Part shown: one piece after another, positions 11,825-22,649 of the stretch
How the letters are laid out: every line of letters begins with the position of its first letter
Position numbering within the stretch: the first letter of the stretch is position 1
Assembly (NCBI GenBank): GCA_020746995.1
Contig: JAGPXD010000004.1
Span: 1,302,001 to 1,366,000, forward strand
DNA from: Plectosphaerella cucumerina
Lineage: Eukaryota; Ascomycota; Sordariomycetes; Glomerellales; Plectosphaerellaceae
Length of the DNA: 64,000 nt
Direction of reading: 5' to 3'
The notes under the pieces: model-generated
Seen by the model: only the letters and a program-made list of their open reading frames with translations
Told to the model about the DNA's origin: nothing
The model's database searches: none
Made by a program: the position numbers and the translations under genes

Positions 11825-13752
11825 TTACCCAATGTACTCAAGAGGCGGGTCCACGTTAAAGTTGGACGTGTCGAGCGGGTCCTCGAGATTCCCGCCCGCG
11901 TTACCAGCTGAAGGGATCCTGAGACGCCTACACATCTCGATGTGGTCCTCGGGTATGTCCAGCCCGCGCAGCCTCTCAGGCGCCTCGATGATGGTGGCCG
12001 TCAGACCCATCTCGACATGCCTGTGGGGGGGTCAGACAAGTCAGGGACACTGCCAAAAACAGAACAGGAAACTCACCACTCGATGTGGCAGTGGAACAAG
12101 TACACGCCCGGGTTGTCGGCCCTAAAGCGCAGCACGGCGTATGACCCCGCCCACACCTCCACCGTGTCCCTCATGGGCGGTTTCTGGTTGAGCCTGGCGC
12201 GGTCTGCGCCGGGCCAGGTGCCCGTGCCCCGTGCCGGGCGCGCGAGGACCTGGAAGTGGTGCCCGTGCAGATGGAAGGGGTGGTTCGCGATGTCGGCGTT
12301 GTTGACGACAATGTCGACGTAGTCGTTGCTTGAGACGACGTAGGGGTGTACGTTGCCGTACACGAGGGGGTTGGTGTTGGCTTCGCCGACGGTGGCGGCC
12401 GTGTAGAGGCTGGGTACCTTTTGGTCGACGTATGGGCTGCCGTTGAAGCACGCTCTGGGGGACTCGGTCAATGCCGGGGATGATCTTGGGGTGTGGTGAT
12501 CGCTTACCGTGGGATCCCGGCATCATCGAAGCACGTTGTGAACGTCAGCTCGATTGTTTTGTCGGGGCTCGGCATGACAGAACCCGTCAGCGGCTCAAAG
12601 TGCGAGTCGTCATGCGGCCGGAAGGTGTCGACGACATCGCGGGTGAACTCGCCCTCGGGATCCATGACCAGCTGTCCCGTGTAGTTCAGGGGCCAGGTGG
12701 GGTTGAGGTCCGGGTTTGAGAAGCTTCCCGTCATCGTCAGCATATGTCCTTCCATGTTCATGGGACTTCCTACTCTGGGTTCCGATCCATGGCGATGAGG
12801 AAGGGAAAGTTCCTATTATCGCGCTCGATGGCGCTGACGAGTATGTCGTACCGCTGGGCCGGGGCAACTCGAAGCATGAATGTCCTTGTCTTGGTCACGT
12901 ACGCGCCGTCGATGGCGATGACTTCCATGCCGTGAGAGTCAAAGTGGACAAAGAAGGATGCCAGCGCCGCGAAGCTGATGATACGGAACCGATACGTCTT
13001 GCCCCTTTCAAAGTTATATCTGCCACTTCCTCCGTCATTGACGACGACCGAGTCGGGAAGAGGCGGTCGGTGCTGCGTGTTTGTTGTGGCGAACATGGCC
13101 TGGGCCAGGGGAATGGTTTGCTCGTGATACCTATTGTGGTCAACGGAGTCGAGACCGAGGCTGAGTAGAGGATGTACCAGTCTGATAGAGTCAGGGTGTG
13201 CTCTTCGTCGTACTGGCCTGCGAAGGGGTCCTTTGGGTCATGAACGATCATGACGCCGCGCAGGCCGTCGGGGTACTGGCCCATGTTGTGCGAGTGCCAC
13301 CAGAAGGTGCCTGGAGCATCGGCCTAATGTCTGTCAGTACAAGTCTGACGCAGATGGGGGGAAAGCTCACGGCGAACTGGTATATCATGGTCATGTTTGG
13401 CGGCAGAGGACACTGGGTCACCATGCTCGGGCCGTCCATGAAGTTGGTGCTGACCTGGAGAGTGTCAGCAGCGTTCCCAGAAGCATCAACAGAAGCATAC
13501 CTGGTTGATCCCGTGGAAATGCAGGCCAGTCGTCTGGTTCCCAAGGTTGTTGGTGAGCTTGACGATGATCGTATCGCCGACCGAGGCTTCGATCGCCGGG
13601 CATGGCCAACGCCCATTGACGCCGATGACAGGTCTGGCAAAGCCATCGGGGGCCGCAGTCACCCAGCTGACCTCCCAGTCAAATCGAACTGTTGCCGCCT
13701 CGGCTGCTGCGAGCAGACAGGATGCGACCAACGTCGCAAGGTTGCGTCTCAT
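11825..13752 (-). CDS. Secreted multicopper oxidase (Fet3/Abr1-like fold, pigment-type)
   Basis: Probable extracellular oxidase that couples oxidation of a phenolic or pigment precursor to reduction of O2. Seven exons on the minus strand: 13752-13501, 13454-13371, 13323-13178, 13130-12774, 12723-12508, 12454-12077, 12020-11825; 542 residues. The first 19 residues form a signal peptide ending AEA. All four copper-ligand clusters are present: HFHG (His78, His80), WWHSH (His122, His124), HPFHLHGHHF (His410 onward) and HCHIEWH (His473, Cys474, His475, His479), with a Leu axial position (Leu484). Sequence style is nearer Fet3 than plant-type laccase. However, the position of Fet3 Glu185 reads as Pro, the loop carrying Fet3 Asp409 is shortened, and there is no C-terminal membrane anchor, so ferroxidase function looks unlikely. 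Being near the PKS suggests a role in pigment polymerisation, as for Aspergillus Abr1; that is inference. Confidence 0.88.
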
Positions 13753-13872
13753 TGCGGCAATGGGTAAACGATAGGGACTGAATGGCCGATCAGGAGATCT
13801 GACAAAGGGGGCACAGGGCAGGAAACACACTTCGATCTAGCTCGATGGCCGGATGATGTGTGAGAGGTGCGA

Positions 13873-13883
13873 CCCCTTTTATA
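13873..13883 (-). promoter_or_regulatory. TATA box of the multicopper oxidase
   Basis: TATAAAAGGGG on the minus strand, about 120 bp upstream of the ATG at 13752. It is a good match to the consensus, and its position supports the short start with the signal peptide over an upstream in-frame ATG at 13830. Confidence 0.5.
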
Positions 13884-15601
13884 CAAGTGCTACAAGCTGA
13901 CGCTTAGCCAGCTCCTTGCGACCTTCACCCTTTCCCTCGTGGTCTAGGCTCTTGCACATGTCCACGATACGAAGCAGCCATCAAGTCTGCGTCAGTCACT
14001 GGAATACCTCGCGGCAGGGGTCTCATCAGACATCAACGCCATTTCGCAAAGTGCTCGCCGACGAGGGAGGGGCAAAGCTCGGCCGAGCCCCTGAGGAAGA
14101 CCCCCTTGCCACATCTGGTGAGACTCAAGCGAGAAGCGCATAGGATGGGAGCTGACACTAGTCCCCGGGCCAAGTCAGGATGGCGGACTCGGCACCGGCG
14201 ATTTCGGCTTCTTGACGTCCAGGGAGGGCATCCAGGCTGGTCTCCAGGCACCTCCCATGTCTAATCGGTTCCACGCAGCAGCACCGCGGATACTTGGTCC
14301 GACCATCGATGGAAGGATTCGCCGTCCAGAGCATCTCTGTTGATGCAGTGGAAGGGGGTATCTTGTGGGACTTTGTGGCGAACTCAGCCTTGAAAGGTTC
14401 TTCCCTCGAGAGCCCAGGAGACACGATGAGATGCAAAAGTGGCGATGTCGCCGTGAGACTCGTGCTCGCCACGAGGCTTACCCCGCGACCACGCTGTCTC
14501 GGGAGCTCCCGATGACAGTAAGATATTCCCGAGTGGTGATGCGCCTTTGGATGTCGCGGCATTCTTGATGACCCTTTGATGACCCTGCAGTTCCGGTTGG
14601 CCGCAGCGGGCGTCGGGCAATATAATGTCCTGCCGGGACCGTCGTGCAGGGCCAGGGGGTCCGGGGACTTGTCTCCGCTGTTCTCGCACAAGGCGTGTGT
14701 GACGAAGGCATGGATGGTTGATGACGAACTTGGATGGACTTGAGGTGCTCTCGTTGAAGACAAGGAGGGAGCTATGAACGCCTATGGTCTCGACATTACT
14801 GACTGGACTTACTCTTGAACATCTTCGCAAGCTTGACGCAGATGGACGACGTTGGAAGCCCGTGATATCCTTCTTTCTAAAGTCAGATTTCTGGCAAATG
14901 ACGACGCAGACTCTCCCAAGCCACCAAAATCCCAACGCGTGCACTAAGTCGGCATCTCCCAACCGTCCACGACCCGATTGGACCCGACCTGCATCCGCAA
15001 GGTCGGCGACGCTCGGGAACCGTAGGGCGGGTTCCGGGCGACGGATACGAGGTTGTCGGCATGATCTGCAGGCGGCTTACGACCTGCATCTGCAAGCACC
15101 CGAGCCTCGAGGGGTGGCCGCCAGCTACCGGCCGGCACAAAGCTCTCGTATTCCGTCCACACAGAGGGCGGCGAGTGGCTGGTTATCGATAGGCAAACAC
15201 ACTGCCTTGGAGTTGGGCCGGATGAACCATGGCGGCCGGGCCGAGAAAGCCCTGGTCATGTGGTTTGGCGTGTGATCTATCGAGGATGCACGTGTTGTGG
15301 AATCGACGACAGGAAGGCCACTTCAAGCCACGAGGAACCCCAAGGCTTGCCTCTCTCATTGATCTAATACACAGGTCAAGCCACGAAATGGCCATGGCCT
15401 GCTGCCTTGCTCTGGCGTTTGTTGGCCATTTCATGCGTTACAGAAGTGTCGTGTGGAAACGCCATTGCCGTGAATTCATGGCCAGTGGCGGTGTCATGGC
15501 TTGATTTCTATGGAGGATCCCAACAACAAGAGGTTTTCATGGCTAAAACGGCGTTCCAGGGCTTCACGACCGAAAACTTAGCCATTTTTCAAGAGAATCA
15601 A
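13884..15601. other. Intergenic region upstream of the oxidase, no gene seen
   Basis: Only short open frames without family resemblance occur. The region should contain upstream control sequence of the oxidase (minus) and of the secreted repeat protein (plus). Confidence 0.5.
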
Positions 15602-15608
15602 TATTTAA
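15602..15608 (+). promoter_or_regulatory. Possible TATA-like element of the secreted repeat protein
   Basis: TATTTAA lies about 115 bp upstream of the ATG at 15724 in an otherwise GC-rich setting. The match is imperfect. Confidence 0.3.
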
Positions 15609-15723
15609 GGCGGCTTGTTCCCATCAGATAGGGTCCGACCTTTTCTTCTCCTCGTCATCTGAAACCAGGTTTTTATCAAGACATCAAAACTTTTCCACAC
15701 TCATTGATCCAAAGCTGCTAAAC

Positions 15724-17895
15724 ATGCATCTCAAGACTAGCCTCTTGGCCGTTGGCATGGCCGCCGTGCCTTGCCTTGCCACACCCATCCTCTCGACCCC
15801 CTTCCTCGCCCGGTCCAAGTATGGCACCGAGGCCGTCGCCCACACCTTTGATGTGGCCAAGACCAATGACAACAGTGTCCCTCACTATATGGAGAACATT
15901 TCGACCGATGCTAAGCACAGCTCTATCGAGATTCACCTCCAGGCTCGAGACGAAGCGGTAAGTCCCCTCCTGTTTGATGCCTCGTCACTTGTCGCTAAAC
16001 ACGATGAAAAGGTCAAGACCCTTCACTCCGATGGCAGTGTCATCGGCTCTAAGCCCTTCGCTTTTCCTTCATCCCCGAGGCCCATTCCCACCTTCCTCCC
16101 GAAGCCCATGGCCTCAAAGGGCAAAAAGCTCTGCCCCAAACGCAGGGCGAAGCTGTCGAAAAAGTTCCTCAAGGTTCTCATCGCCGCCGAAAAGGCCACT
16201 TCCAAGAAGCCCTTGACGCGTGAGAAGGTGGAACAGCTGAAGAAGAAAGCCAAGAAGTACGTTGAGGCTCTGCGCGTACCGCCCAAGCTCGACTTGAAGA
16301 ACTTGAGCAAGCACCCTGCCAATGAGGAAGGAGACCTGGAGAAGGAATTGTTCGAACTCCTCGTCACCCTCAAGAAGTCCGATGAGCTCCTCGATTCTGC
16401 GCAGGCTCTCCAGCTGCGTAAGATTAGCAACGAGCTTATGATGAATATGCTTGCTGAGGAGGCCCAAGCCCGCAAGAAGAGCAAGGCCGACAAGAAGGAC
16501 AAGTCCGAGAAGAAGAACAAGTCCGAAAAGGAGGGCGAGTCCGACAAGAAGGACGAGGCCGACAAGAAGGACAAGTCCGACAAGAAGAGCCAAGCCCGCA
16601 AGAAGCACAACAAGCGCGACCTCGATGACCACAAAGCTGAGCTAGAGAGGAACCTCGTCGGATTCCTCCTCGATATCTCCGAGGCCGAAAAGCCCATCAA
16701 GCCTGAGAAGAAGATTCAGCTGCAAAAGGATTTTTGCAACCTAATCGAGCTCCTGAATGGCGCCCACTACTCCCTGAAGAACAGCAAGCACAACAAGCGC
16801 GGCAAAAACATCCTCCCGGAACACCTCGAGCCCCAGAACCGGACACAGGAGCGCATGGTCGAGGTCGCTATCAAGGCACTAGCGGCATTCATGACCCCCG
16901 AGGTGCCGGAGAATGAGCGGGTGCCCGACGCCGATGATGGTCCAAAAGACCTGAACAAGCGGGATCTTGAGGAGCATGCTTTCGAGGAAGAATCTTTTGA
17001 CGAGGCCTCTTTCGACGAGGTCTCTTTTGATGACGCTTATGTCAATGACGAGATTTCTTCCTACGCCGGTATCTCTCCCGAAGAAGAAGCGGAGGCCCTC
17101 GCCATGCAGATGGGTCCCTCTGACAAGCACCCCCACTCCGAGTCTTTCAAGACCCGGCCTGAGCATTTCGAGGACGAGGAGGAGAACTTCGACGAGGCCT
17201 CTTTCCACGAGGAGAGGCCCGAGGAAGTTGGGGAAGAGGAGTCCGAGAGGTTCGAGACCCTTTCGACACCCCCTTGGCAAGATTCTGACGACGTCAACCC
17301 AGGACACTCTTCTGAGGATCTTCCCACGCCTCCCTCGGATGACTCCGAAGATATCGAGAACAACGAGGAGGAGCACATCCCAACGCCTCCCTGGGCTGAT
17401 GAGTCTGAGGACTCGGAGCGCCCGACAGCCCCTTGGGAGTTTGAAGATGTCGAGATCGACGAAGACAGCCGCCCAATTGCACCTTGGGAGATTGAAGGCG
17501 TCGATGTCAGAGAAGAGAGCCGTCCCATTGCGCCCTGGGAGATGAACGATGCCGAAGTCGAAGAAGAGAACCGCCCAATTGCCCCATGGGAGTCTGAAGA
17601 AGGGAGCCGACCGACTGCGCCATGGGAGACTGACGACGCCGAGCACGAACAAACCCGCCCCATTGCCCCCTGGGAATCCGACAACGACAACGTCATCACC
17701 CCCCTTGAAGTGACCGGAGACACCGAGGAGTCAGAGAACCCCGAAGAACGCAGGAAGATGGAGGCGGACCTCGGCCCTTACAAGAAGCAGATCATGGAAG
17801 ACGACATCATCAAGGACTTGAAACTTACGTGGAACGACATCATGTCGGCCAGCAAGGTCAGCAAAGTGGTGCATGTCTCGAACGCGAGGAAGTAG
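15724..17895 (+). CDS. Secreted Lys-rich / acidic protein with RPIAPWE repeats
   Basis: Unrecognised family. An N-terminal signal peptide (hydrophobic LLAVGMAAVPCLA) is followed by a basic, Lys-rich half with a run of D/E/S-K-K units around 16470-16610. The acidic half carries at least six copies of R-P-[IT]-A-P-W-E, and three weaker TPPW/TPPS forms, within 17263-17676. Three Lys-Arg sites (16612, 16795, about 16957) could be Kex2 cleavage points. Exons are probably 15724-15957 and 16012-17895 (705 residues). The 54-nt interval between them starts GTAAGT, contains GCTAAAC and ends AAAAG, but as a multiple of three without a stop it reads through to 723 residues. An effector, wall protein or Kex2-processed precursor are all possible; there is no direct functional evidence. 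Confidence 0.75.
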   Translation: MHLKTSLLAVGMAAVPCLATPILSTPFLARSKYGTEAVAHTFDVAKTNDNSVPHYMENISTDAKHSSIEIHLQARDEAVSPLLFDASSLVAKHDEKVKTLHSDGSVIGSKPFAFPSSPRPIPTFLPKPMASKGKKLCPKRRAKLSKKFLKVLIAAEKATSKKPLTREKVEQLKKKAKKYVEALRVPPKLDLKNLSKHPANEEGDLEKELFELLVTLKKSDELLDSAQALQLRKISNELMMNMLAEEAQARKKSKADKKDKSEKKNKSEKEGESDKKDEADKKDKSDKKSQARKKHNKRDLDDHKAELERNLVGFLLDISEAEKPIKPEKKIQLQKDFCNLIELLNGAHYSLKNSKHNKRGKNILPEHLEPQNRTQERMVEVAIKALAAFMTPEVPENERVPDADDGPKDLNKRDLEEHAFEEESFDEASFDEVSFDDAYVNDEISSYAGISPEEEAEALAMQMGPSDKHPHSESFKTRPEHFEDEEENFDEASFHEERPEEVGEEESERFETLSTPPWQDSDDVNPGHSSEDLPTPPSDDSEDIENNEEEHIPTPPWADESEDSERPTAPWEFEDVEIDEDSRPIAPWEIEGVDVREESRPIAPWEMNDAEVEEENRPIAPWESEEGSRPTAPWETDDAEHEQTRPIAPWESDNDNVITPLEVTGDTEESENPEERRKMEADLGPYKKQIMEDDIIKDLKLTWNDIMSASKVSKVVHVSNARK
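17263..17676 (+). repeat. Degenerate Trp-Pro repeat block inside the secreted protein
   Basis: Nine spaced copies of a Pro-Trp motif are set in acidic linkers. The first three are of the TPP[WS] form and the last six of the R-P-[IT]-A-P-W-E form, spaced about 14-22 residues. DNA identity between copies is modest, so this is an old or selected protein repeat rather than a fresh tandem duplication. Confidence 0.8.
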
Positions 17896-19067
17896 GGACA
17901 TGTCAGAAAACGGGTAGGGCGGGACGTTTGTGTCAATTTCAGTTGGGTTTGTCATGTGGCTTCTGTAGGTTCCTCTTACTTCACCAATTTGACTTCATCA
18001 GTGAACTCTTCTGGTTGGCGTTTGCCTTTTGCAGTGACTTTGATTTCTGACTTTGCCATCTTTCATCCACCCCATCTGTCAAGTGCCATGGCGGCGGCCA
18101 CCTTTACTGACAACCAACACAATCTGACAACAAGGTATGTGCCTGCGCCTCTAGGACTCTTGACCAGAGATGGCGCAGCGTGGCTTGAATTCTCTGTGCT
18201 GAGAGCGAACCTCTGCTCGGAGGCTGTTGTGCCCATCCGCCATTGTGGCGGCAATCCTGGTCGACTACATGATGGGCCTCAAAATGGACGGTGCGTGGCC
18301 ATGTGGCAGAATTCTGGCCAGCGGACGATGTTGTAACTTTATAACAGGAGAGGAATCCCAGGATGCAGATTGAAGTATCCTTAGAGGTGGTCGAATGCCG
18401 CGTTCAATTGCCCTGCCGCGGCCATCTGCCCATCTCCCAGACACCCATGGGCAAGTCTCAGCGTCTTATATTTCGGAAAGAAAACAAACGCTCATATCTG
18501 TAATATCTTAGGTCCATTGCTTATCTCTCTCATAACCTTGATTAGCCTGGTCAGTGTTCTTGGTGGGCATCGAGGACCTCCCGGACACTGACCTCGACAA
18601 ACACCACTCCCCGGCTCCCGGGCCATCCACAGTTACTTCCCACTACATCTCAATTCAGTATCCTGGTACTTCAGTCCCTCGATCAATCAAACTTCTATTC
18701 TTTTCTCTCACACGGCGCATCGCAGCCTCGGCCAAGCACCGCAGCCTCCTCAGAACCTCCCTCCTCCGTGGCGCCCCCTTTCCACCGCCTCGTCAACACA
18801 CATTATCCAGGTCATTCTCCCAACCAAAAATCCTGATCACTCGTCTCCCGCTCTGGGCCTACAAAAGCAGACTCCCCTCCCTCTTCTTCCCACTCTCTTC
18901 TCCTCACCATTCACAACCCAACCAAGCAAGGTATGCATCCTCCCGTCCCAATGCCTCCCCCTTTTCACGTCTAATATCTTTCCAGACTCAAGCTCTGACA
19001 TAGCAACAAGTTAATCTTCACCAACCAACCACTCAAGCTGTACACCTTGTCACCACAACCACGCAAC
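17896..19067. other. Intergenic region with a probable 5' UTR intron
   Basis: No coding gene is supported. Near the right end, 18931-18985 looks like an intron in the leader of the next gene: donor GTATGC, branch-like TCTAATA and acceptor TTTCCAG, 55 nt long. Confidence 0.5.
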
Positions 19068-19850
19068 ATGGCTCCCATCATCCCCTCCATCGAGGTCAAG
19101 TCCAAGGCTACTGTCCACAAGACCATGTCCAGCACCGGAGCCGGCATCACCAAGCAGCCCTCCCACCGCCGTCCCCAGAGAGCTGTAATCAATTATCATC
19201 GCCTTCCCAGTCCGCCAGCCGAGAATTGGACTAGTGCTCTGCCTCCCCATATGAGAGAGTATCTCATCCGCCGCTTCAAGCCCATCAAGCACCTGGCTAT
19301 CCGTGACTACTTTGCCAACCTCCCGGGCGTAAGTTACCACCCCTCTCTGCCCTTGACTTCCCGCTCTAACTCCTCTCAGTTCGATTTCCCCTTCATCGAG
19401 CTCTTCGGCCCCGCCAATGAACGCGACATAATCCGTCTCGAGAGAATGTTCCGCTTCCCCGAAGGGCCCCGTCTCTTCTCCGAGACCCCCAATGACGTCG
19501 CCGCCCTCAGAGCCGCCGGACGCCTCACAAAGTTCCTCCGCGTTCTCACCATCTACGCGGCCAAGTTCGTCAAGCGCTTTTACCCGACCCGCTACTCCGA
19601 GAACGCAGAGGATGAGCTGTTCAACTACTACTACGCCGTCTACGAGGCCGTCAATCGCCACCTCGGCGAAGACCCTGACTGGCAGAGCAGCCACACCAAC
19701 GACGCCGATCTCCCCATCGTCATCTTCCTCGTCAACTTCATCCTCCTCAGCCGTAAGCGGGTCTTCGACATGCACCCTGACGAGGGCGACCTGGGAATCG
19801 CCGCCGATCAGCTTGTTGACGAGTATGAGAAGAAGACTGGAAGGATCTGA
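19068..19850 (+). CDS. Conserved-looking protein of unknown function
   Basis: I do not recognise the family. Exons are probably 19068-19328 and 19380-19850, giving 243 residues. The 51-nt intron (GTAAGT, CTCTAAC, CTCAG) is in frame and lacks a stop, so unspliced reading adds 17 residues. The start codon sits in CAACATGG and follows a probable leader intron. The protein is soluble-looking: a basic N-terminal 45 residues, a helical middle rich in aromatic and basic residues (LTKFLRVLTIYAAKFVKRF), a FNYYYAVYEAVNRHLGED segment and an acidic end. There is no signal peptide and no certain membrane span. Regular splicing and codon use argue that it is a real gene. Confidence 0.7.
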   Translation: MAPIIPSIEVKSKATVHKTMSSTGAGITKQPSHRRPQRAVINYHRLPSPPAENWTSALPPHMREYLIRRFKPIKHLAIRDYFANLPGVSYHPSLPLTSRSNSSQFDFPFIELFGPANERDIIRLERMFRFPEGPRLFSETPNDVAALRAAGRLTKFLRVLTIYAAKFVKRFYPTRYSENAEDELFNYYYAVYEAVNRHLGEDPDWQSSHTNDADLPIVIFLVNFILLSRKRVFDMHPDEGDLGIAADQLVDEYEKKTGRI

Positions 19851-20142
19851 CGGAGACTGGCATTCTGTATAGGCGAGGCGTTTTGGGAAAAGGCTCTGAT
19901 TGATACCCCTGGCATGGAAAAGCGATGGTCAACGATTGAAGCTTGGCAGACCAAATGATGGAAGGACATCAGACACAAAGTCAATGTAATGTGTAACAGT
20001 CATCCATGTGGTTCCTGTGCCTGCCAGTGATTATACTAAACCAGAGGAAACAATCCCGCCAGCCCTGTATCGACGCCCTCAGTATGTCCATGCGTTGAAA
20101 GGCCCACGCTCCCTCTTGCACCATGCTTCAAGCTCTGGACGG
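19851..20142. other. Convergent 3' flank
   Basis: Tail-to-tail spacer between the unknown protein (plus) and the TMEM19-like gene (minus). It should hold both 3' UTRs; no gene is seen. Confidence 0.5.
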
Positions 20143-21433
20143 TTAGATCTGCGACATCGAGTCGAGGCCCTTGCCAAAGATCCTGCCAGCCACACCAATG
20201 GCGGTAAGGCCAATGAAGAAGGACATGGCAAAGTTGACGTCGTTGTTGTCGAATATATCCTTCCCATTCTCCGCGACGCGCGAGTGCGGCTTCTTCTCGA
20301 TAGCCTTGGCGCCCTCGGTCTTGTCCTCGGCCTTGTCGCGAGACTTGAGGTCGGCCGGCTTCTGCTCAACGGCGCTGGTGGTGGCCGTGGCATCGGCACC
20401 CCCGCCGTTCCGGGCGAGCCACTCCTGGCGCTTGGCCTCGACCTCCCTGCGCCTCGCCTCAATCTTGGCCTCGCGCTCGAGACGCTCCTCTTCGTCGGCG
20501 GTTGTGATGACGCGAATACCGCCCGCGCCCTCCACGACCTTGCCGGTACGGACGTCTTTGACGGTGCGCTGAAGGTTGGCACCAAGCCAGCTGTCGAAAA
20601 TGCTGCCGAGGACTCCCCAAAGCGCGATGGCGACGATGAGGTACTTGCGGTTCTCGGTACTCCAGGGTTCTCCTCCACCAAGGGCGTCAGCTGAGCCGGA
20701 GCCCTCGCAGAAGGGAATGGTGGCGATGGCGGCAAAGGCGATGATAGTGCTACCGAGGAGGCCTGCGATGAGGCCCTCGATGGTGACGCCTCCGTTGGTG
20801 CCGCGGGGTACCTTGCGGCCAAGATCCATGATGAGGCGGGGCTGACTGCGGGCCAGGATGCCAAGCTCGGAGCTCAGGGTATCCGCGGCGGCGGCGGCAT
20901 AGCAGGCGATGATGCCAATGGGCAGCAGGTCGCCCTTCCAGGAGTAGCAGAGCGATCCCTCGACGGCGGTAGACTCGGGGCTCAGGAGGACCGCCTCACG
21001 CCTGTTGAGCTGCTGGGTGTGCATCCAGGTCAGGGCGGTGGCGACGAGAGAGTTGGCGAAGACTAGGATCAGGTCAGCGGCTGCGCGTAGGAGGACTCGT
21101 GCGATGGGTCACACCTTGAGTATGCGTGCGAGGGCCCTCTCCACCAGAGCCGGTGGCCGAAAGAGTCAGGGTCTTCTTGTACTCATGCTTGACCTGGAGT
21201 CGTTGTTAGCATACGTCGACGGCCTTCCACAAAGATGCGCTGCTCACCTTGGTCGCGAGCGTGCCGGTGAGGAAGAAGACGCAGAGCAGCGTAAACGGCA
21301 GCTTCCAGGGATGGGCTGCCGCGACTCCGGCTGTGAATACGGCGGCGAGGATACCCGTGGGCGTCAACGCCTTGCGGAAGTGCGCATACACGACGAGCAG
21401 CAGGGTGACTGGTGCTGCGATCTGCCACTGCAT
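20143..21433 (-). CDS. TMEM19 / DUF92-family integral membrane protein
   Basis: Three exons on the minus strand: 21433-21248, 21193-21115, 21062-20143; 394 residues. The first exon encodes two or three hydrophobic spans with a GILAAVFTAGVAAAHPW stretch, and the splice to exon 2 gives the family-typical VKHEYKKTLT followed by a GEGPRTHTQV-like segment. Later features are DTLSSELGILA, a GTNGGVT motif before a glycine-rich membrane segment, and LWGVLGSIFDSWLGA. A charged Glu/Arg/Lys-rich cytosolic stretch (about residues 255-330) precedes a final hydrophobic span. These are hallmarks of the TMEM19 family, distantly related to phytol/dolichol kinase-like membrane proteins. The substrate is unknown. 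Confidence 0.85.
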
Positions 21434-22649
21434 GATGTCGTCACGTCGATGGACGGGCGGGGACGTCGCGAGAAGTGGGATGATGCGGTTGTCGTCAGGC
21501 CGCGGGAAGAAGCAAGTTGATCAATGCCAAGCGGTTCAGATGGATTGTCGCGGGATAACGGCTGTGGCAATCGATTCCGTGGAGGTGGTCTGGTGATGAA
21601 GTGAGACAGTGGTCGTGCCCGAGGGGCAGGTGAGATGGACGAAAGCGACGCGTGCCACCAGCAGGAGCTATTGTGGGTCACCCGACCGGGGCTTTGGGTC
21701 ACCTTCCCGCAGTTGATGCTTCACCAAACCGCAGCAACCTTATCAGCGCTAGACTCGTAGTCACGTGTCATTAACTGTTTCCAACGTCCAGGCAGACGAA
21801 TTCCAACTTCCGATTCTCAGCCAATGCGGGAGATGCTCTGGAGATGAGCGCCGCTGTTGCAGTCCGTAACGGCTTTTTCGGGCGTTCCAGAAAATTCCGC
21901 TCGAATAGCCCCCGGTCGCTGCCCTCGACCTTCCGCTTTGGGGTCTTGGCGCCGTCGACTTCAAAGAGGCCAGACACATTGTTCGAGTTTCTCACGAGTG
22001 TGGAGGGTCACTTGAGAATGACAGATGTAGCCTCTTTGTGTTGGCCTGTCTCCCTGCGTTCTGGCTGGGGCGTAAGTATGACGGGTGCTTGGAAGGGGGC
22101 AACAGACAGTTCTGCTGCCCGCAGTTACAACAACCGCTTCAAAGTGTTCAACTTGTTCTTTTGCCCCTGGAGCTTCCCAAGCGTGATAGCATCGAGAGCC
22201 TCATCAAAATCAGAGCCTTCACAACTGCGTCGGTATCAATCAGGTAGCGCTGTAGAACTTCATTGAAGGGCTACGGGAAGGTATCACAGCATTCGGAACT
22301 CGCATAATGTACCAACCTCCTGTCTGTGAACATCGCCATTAGATCTCGGAGGTTTCAAAGCAGACCTCAGCGGCTCGCAGTGCCAGCATCACGAAACCGG
22401 CAATGCGGCATCGCAAGCGCAGACTTGAGATGCTTGCTGCACTCGAAGGGCCCTAAGCCTCAATTATGCTGACTCATTTTCATAACCCGAATTTGAAAGC
22501 AAACCCCGAGCACATCCACCAGTGACTCCCCGGCATCCTCCCGAGTCTCGGAACAGAGCCGGTAGTTGATAAGTATCCTTAATAGTAAATGCCGCTCATG
22601 CCTCCTATCGGATCGAGATACTAGGCCATCACACCTCAGCATATTCTCC
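21434..22649. other. Divergent promoter region, no gene seen
   Basis: Head-to-head spacer of 1.2 kb between the TMEM19-like gene and the decarboxylase. Short open frames on both strands overlap near 21771-22266 but show no family features. Confidence 0.5.

Noticed and set aside
11825..13752. Calling the oxidase a Fet3 iron-uptake ferroxidase
   Set aside because: Key acidic iron-site residues and the membrane anchor appear absent and no Ftr1 permease is adjacent.
13753..13830. Upstream ATG giving 26 extra residues on the multicopper oxidase
   Set aside because: It would bury the signal peptide behind a Pro/Arg-rich lead; the ATG at 13752 gives a clean signal sequence and fits the TATA box.
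21771..22266. Overlapping short frames on both strands in the TMEM19/decarboxylase spacer
   Set aside because: Neither strand shows a recognisable domain; both may be chance in a promoter region.
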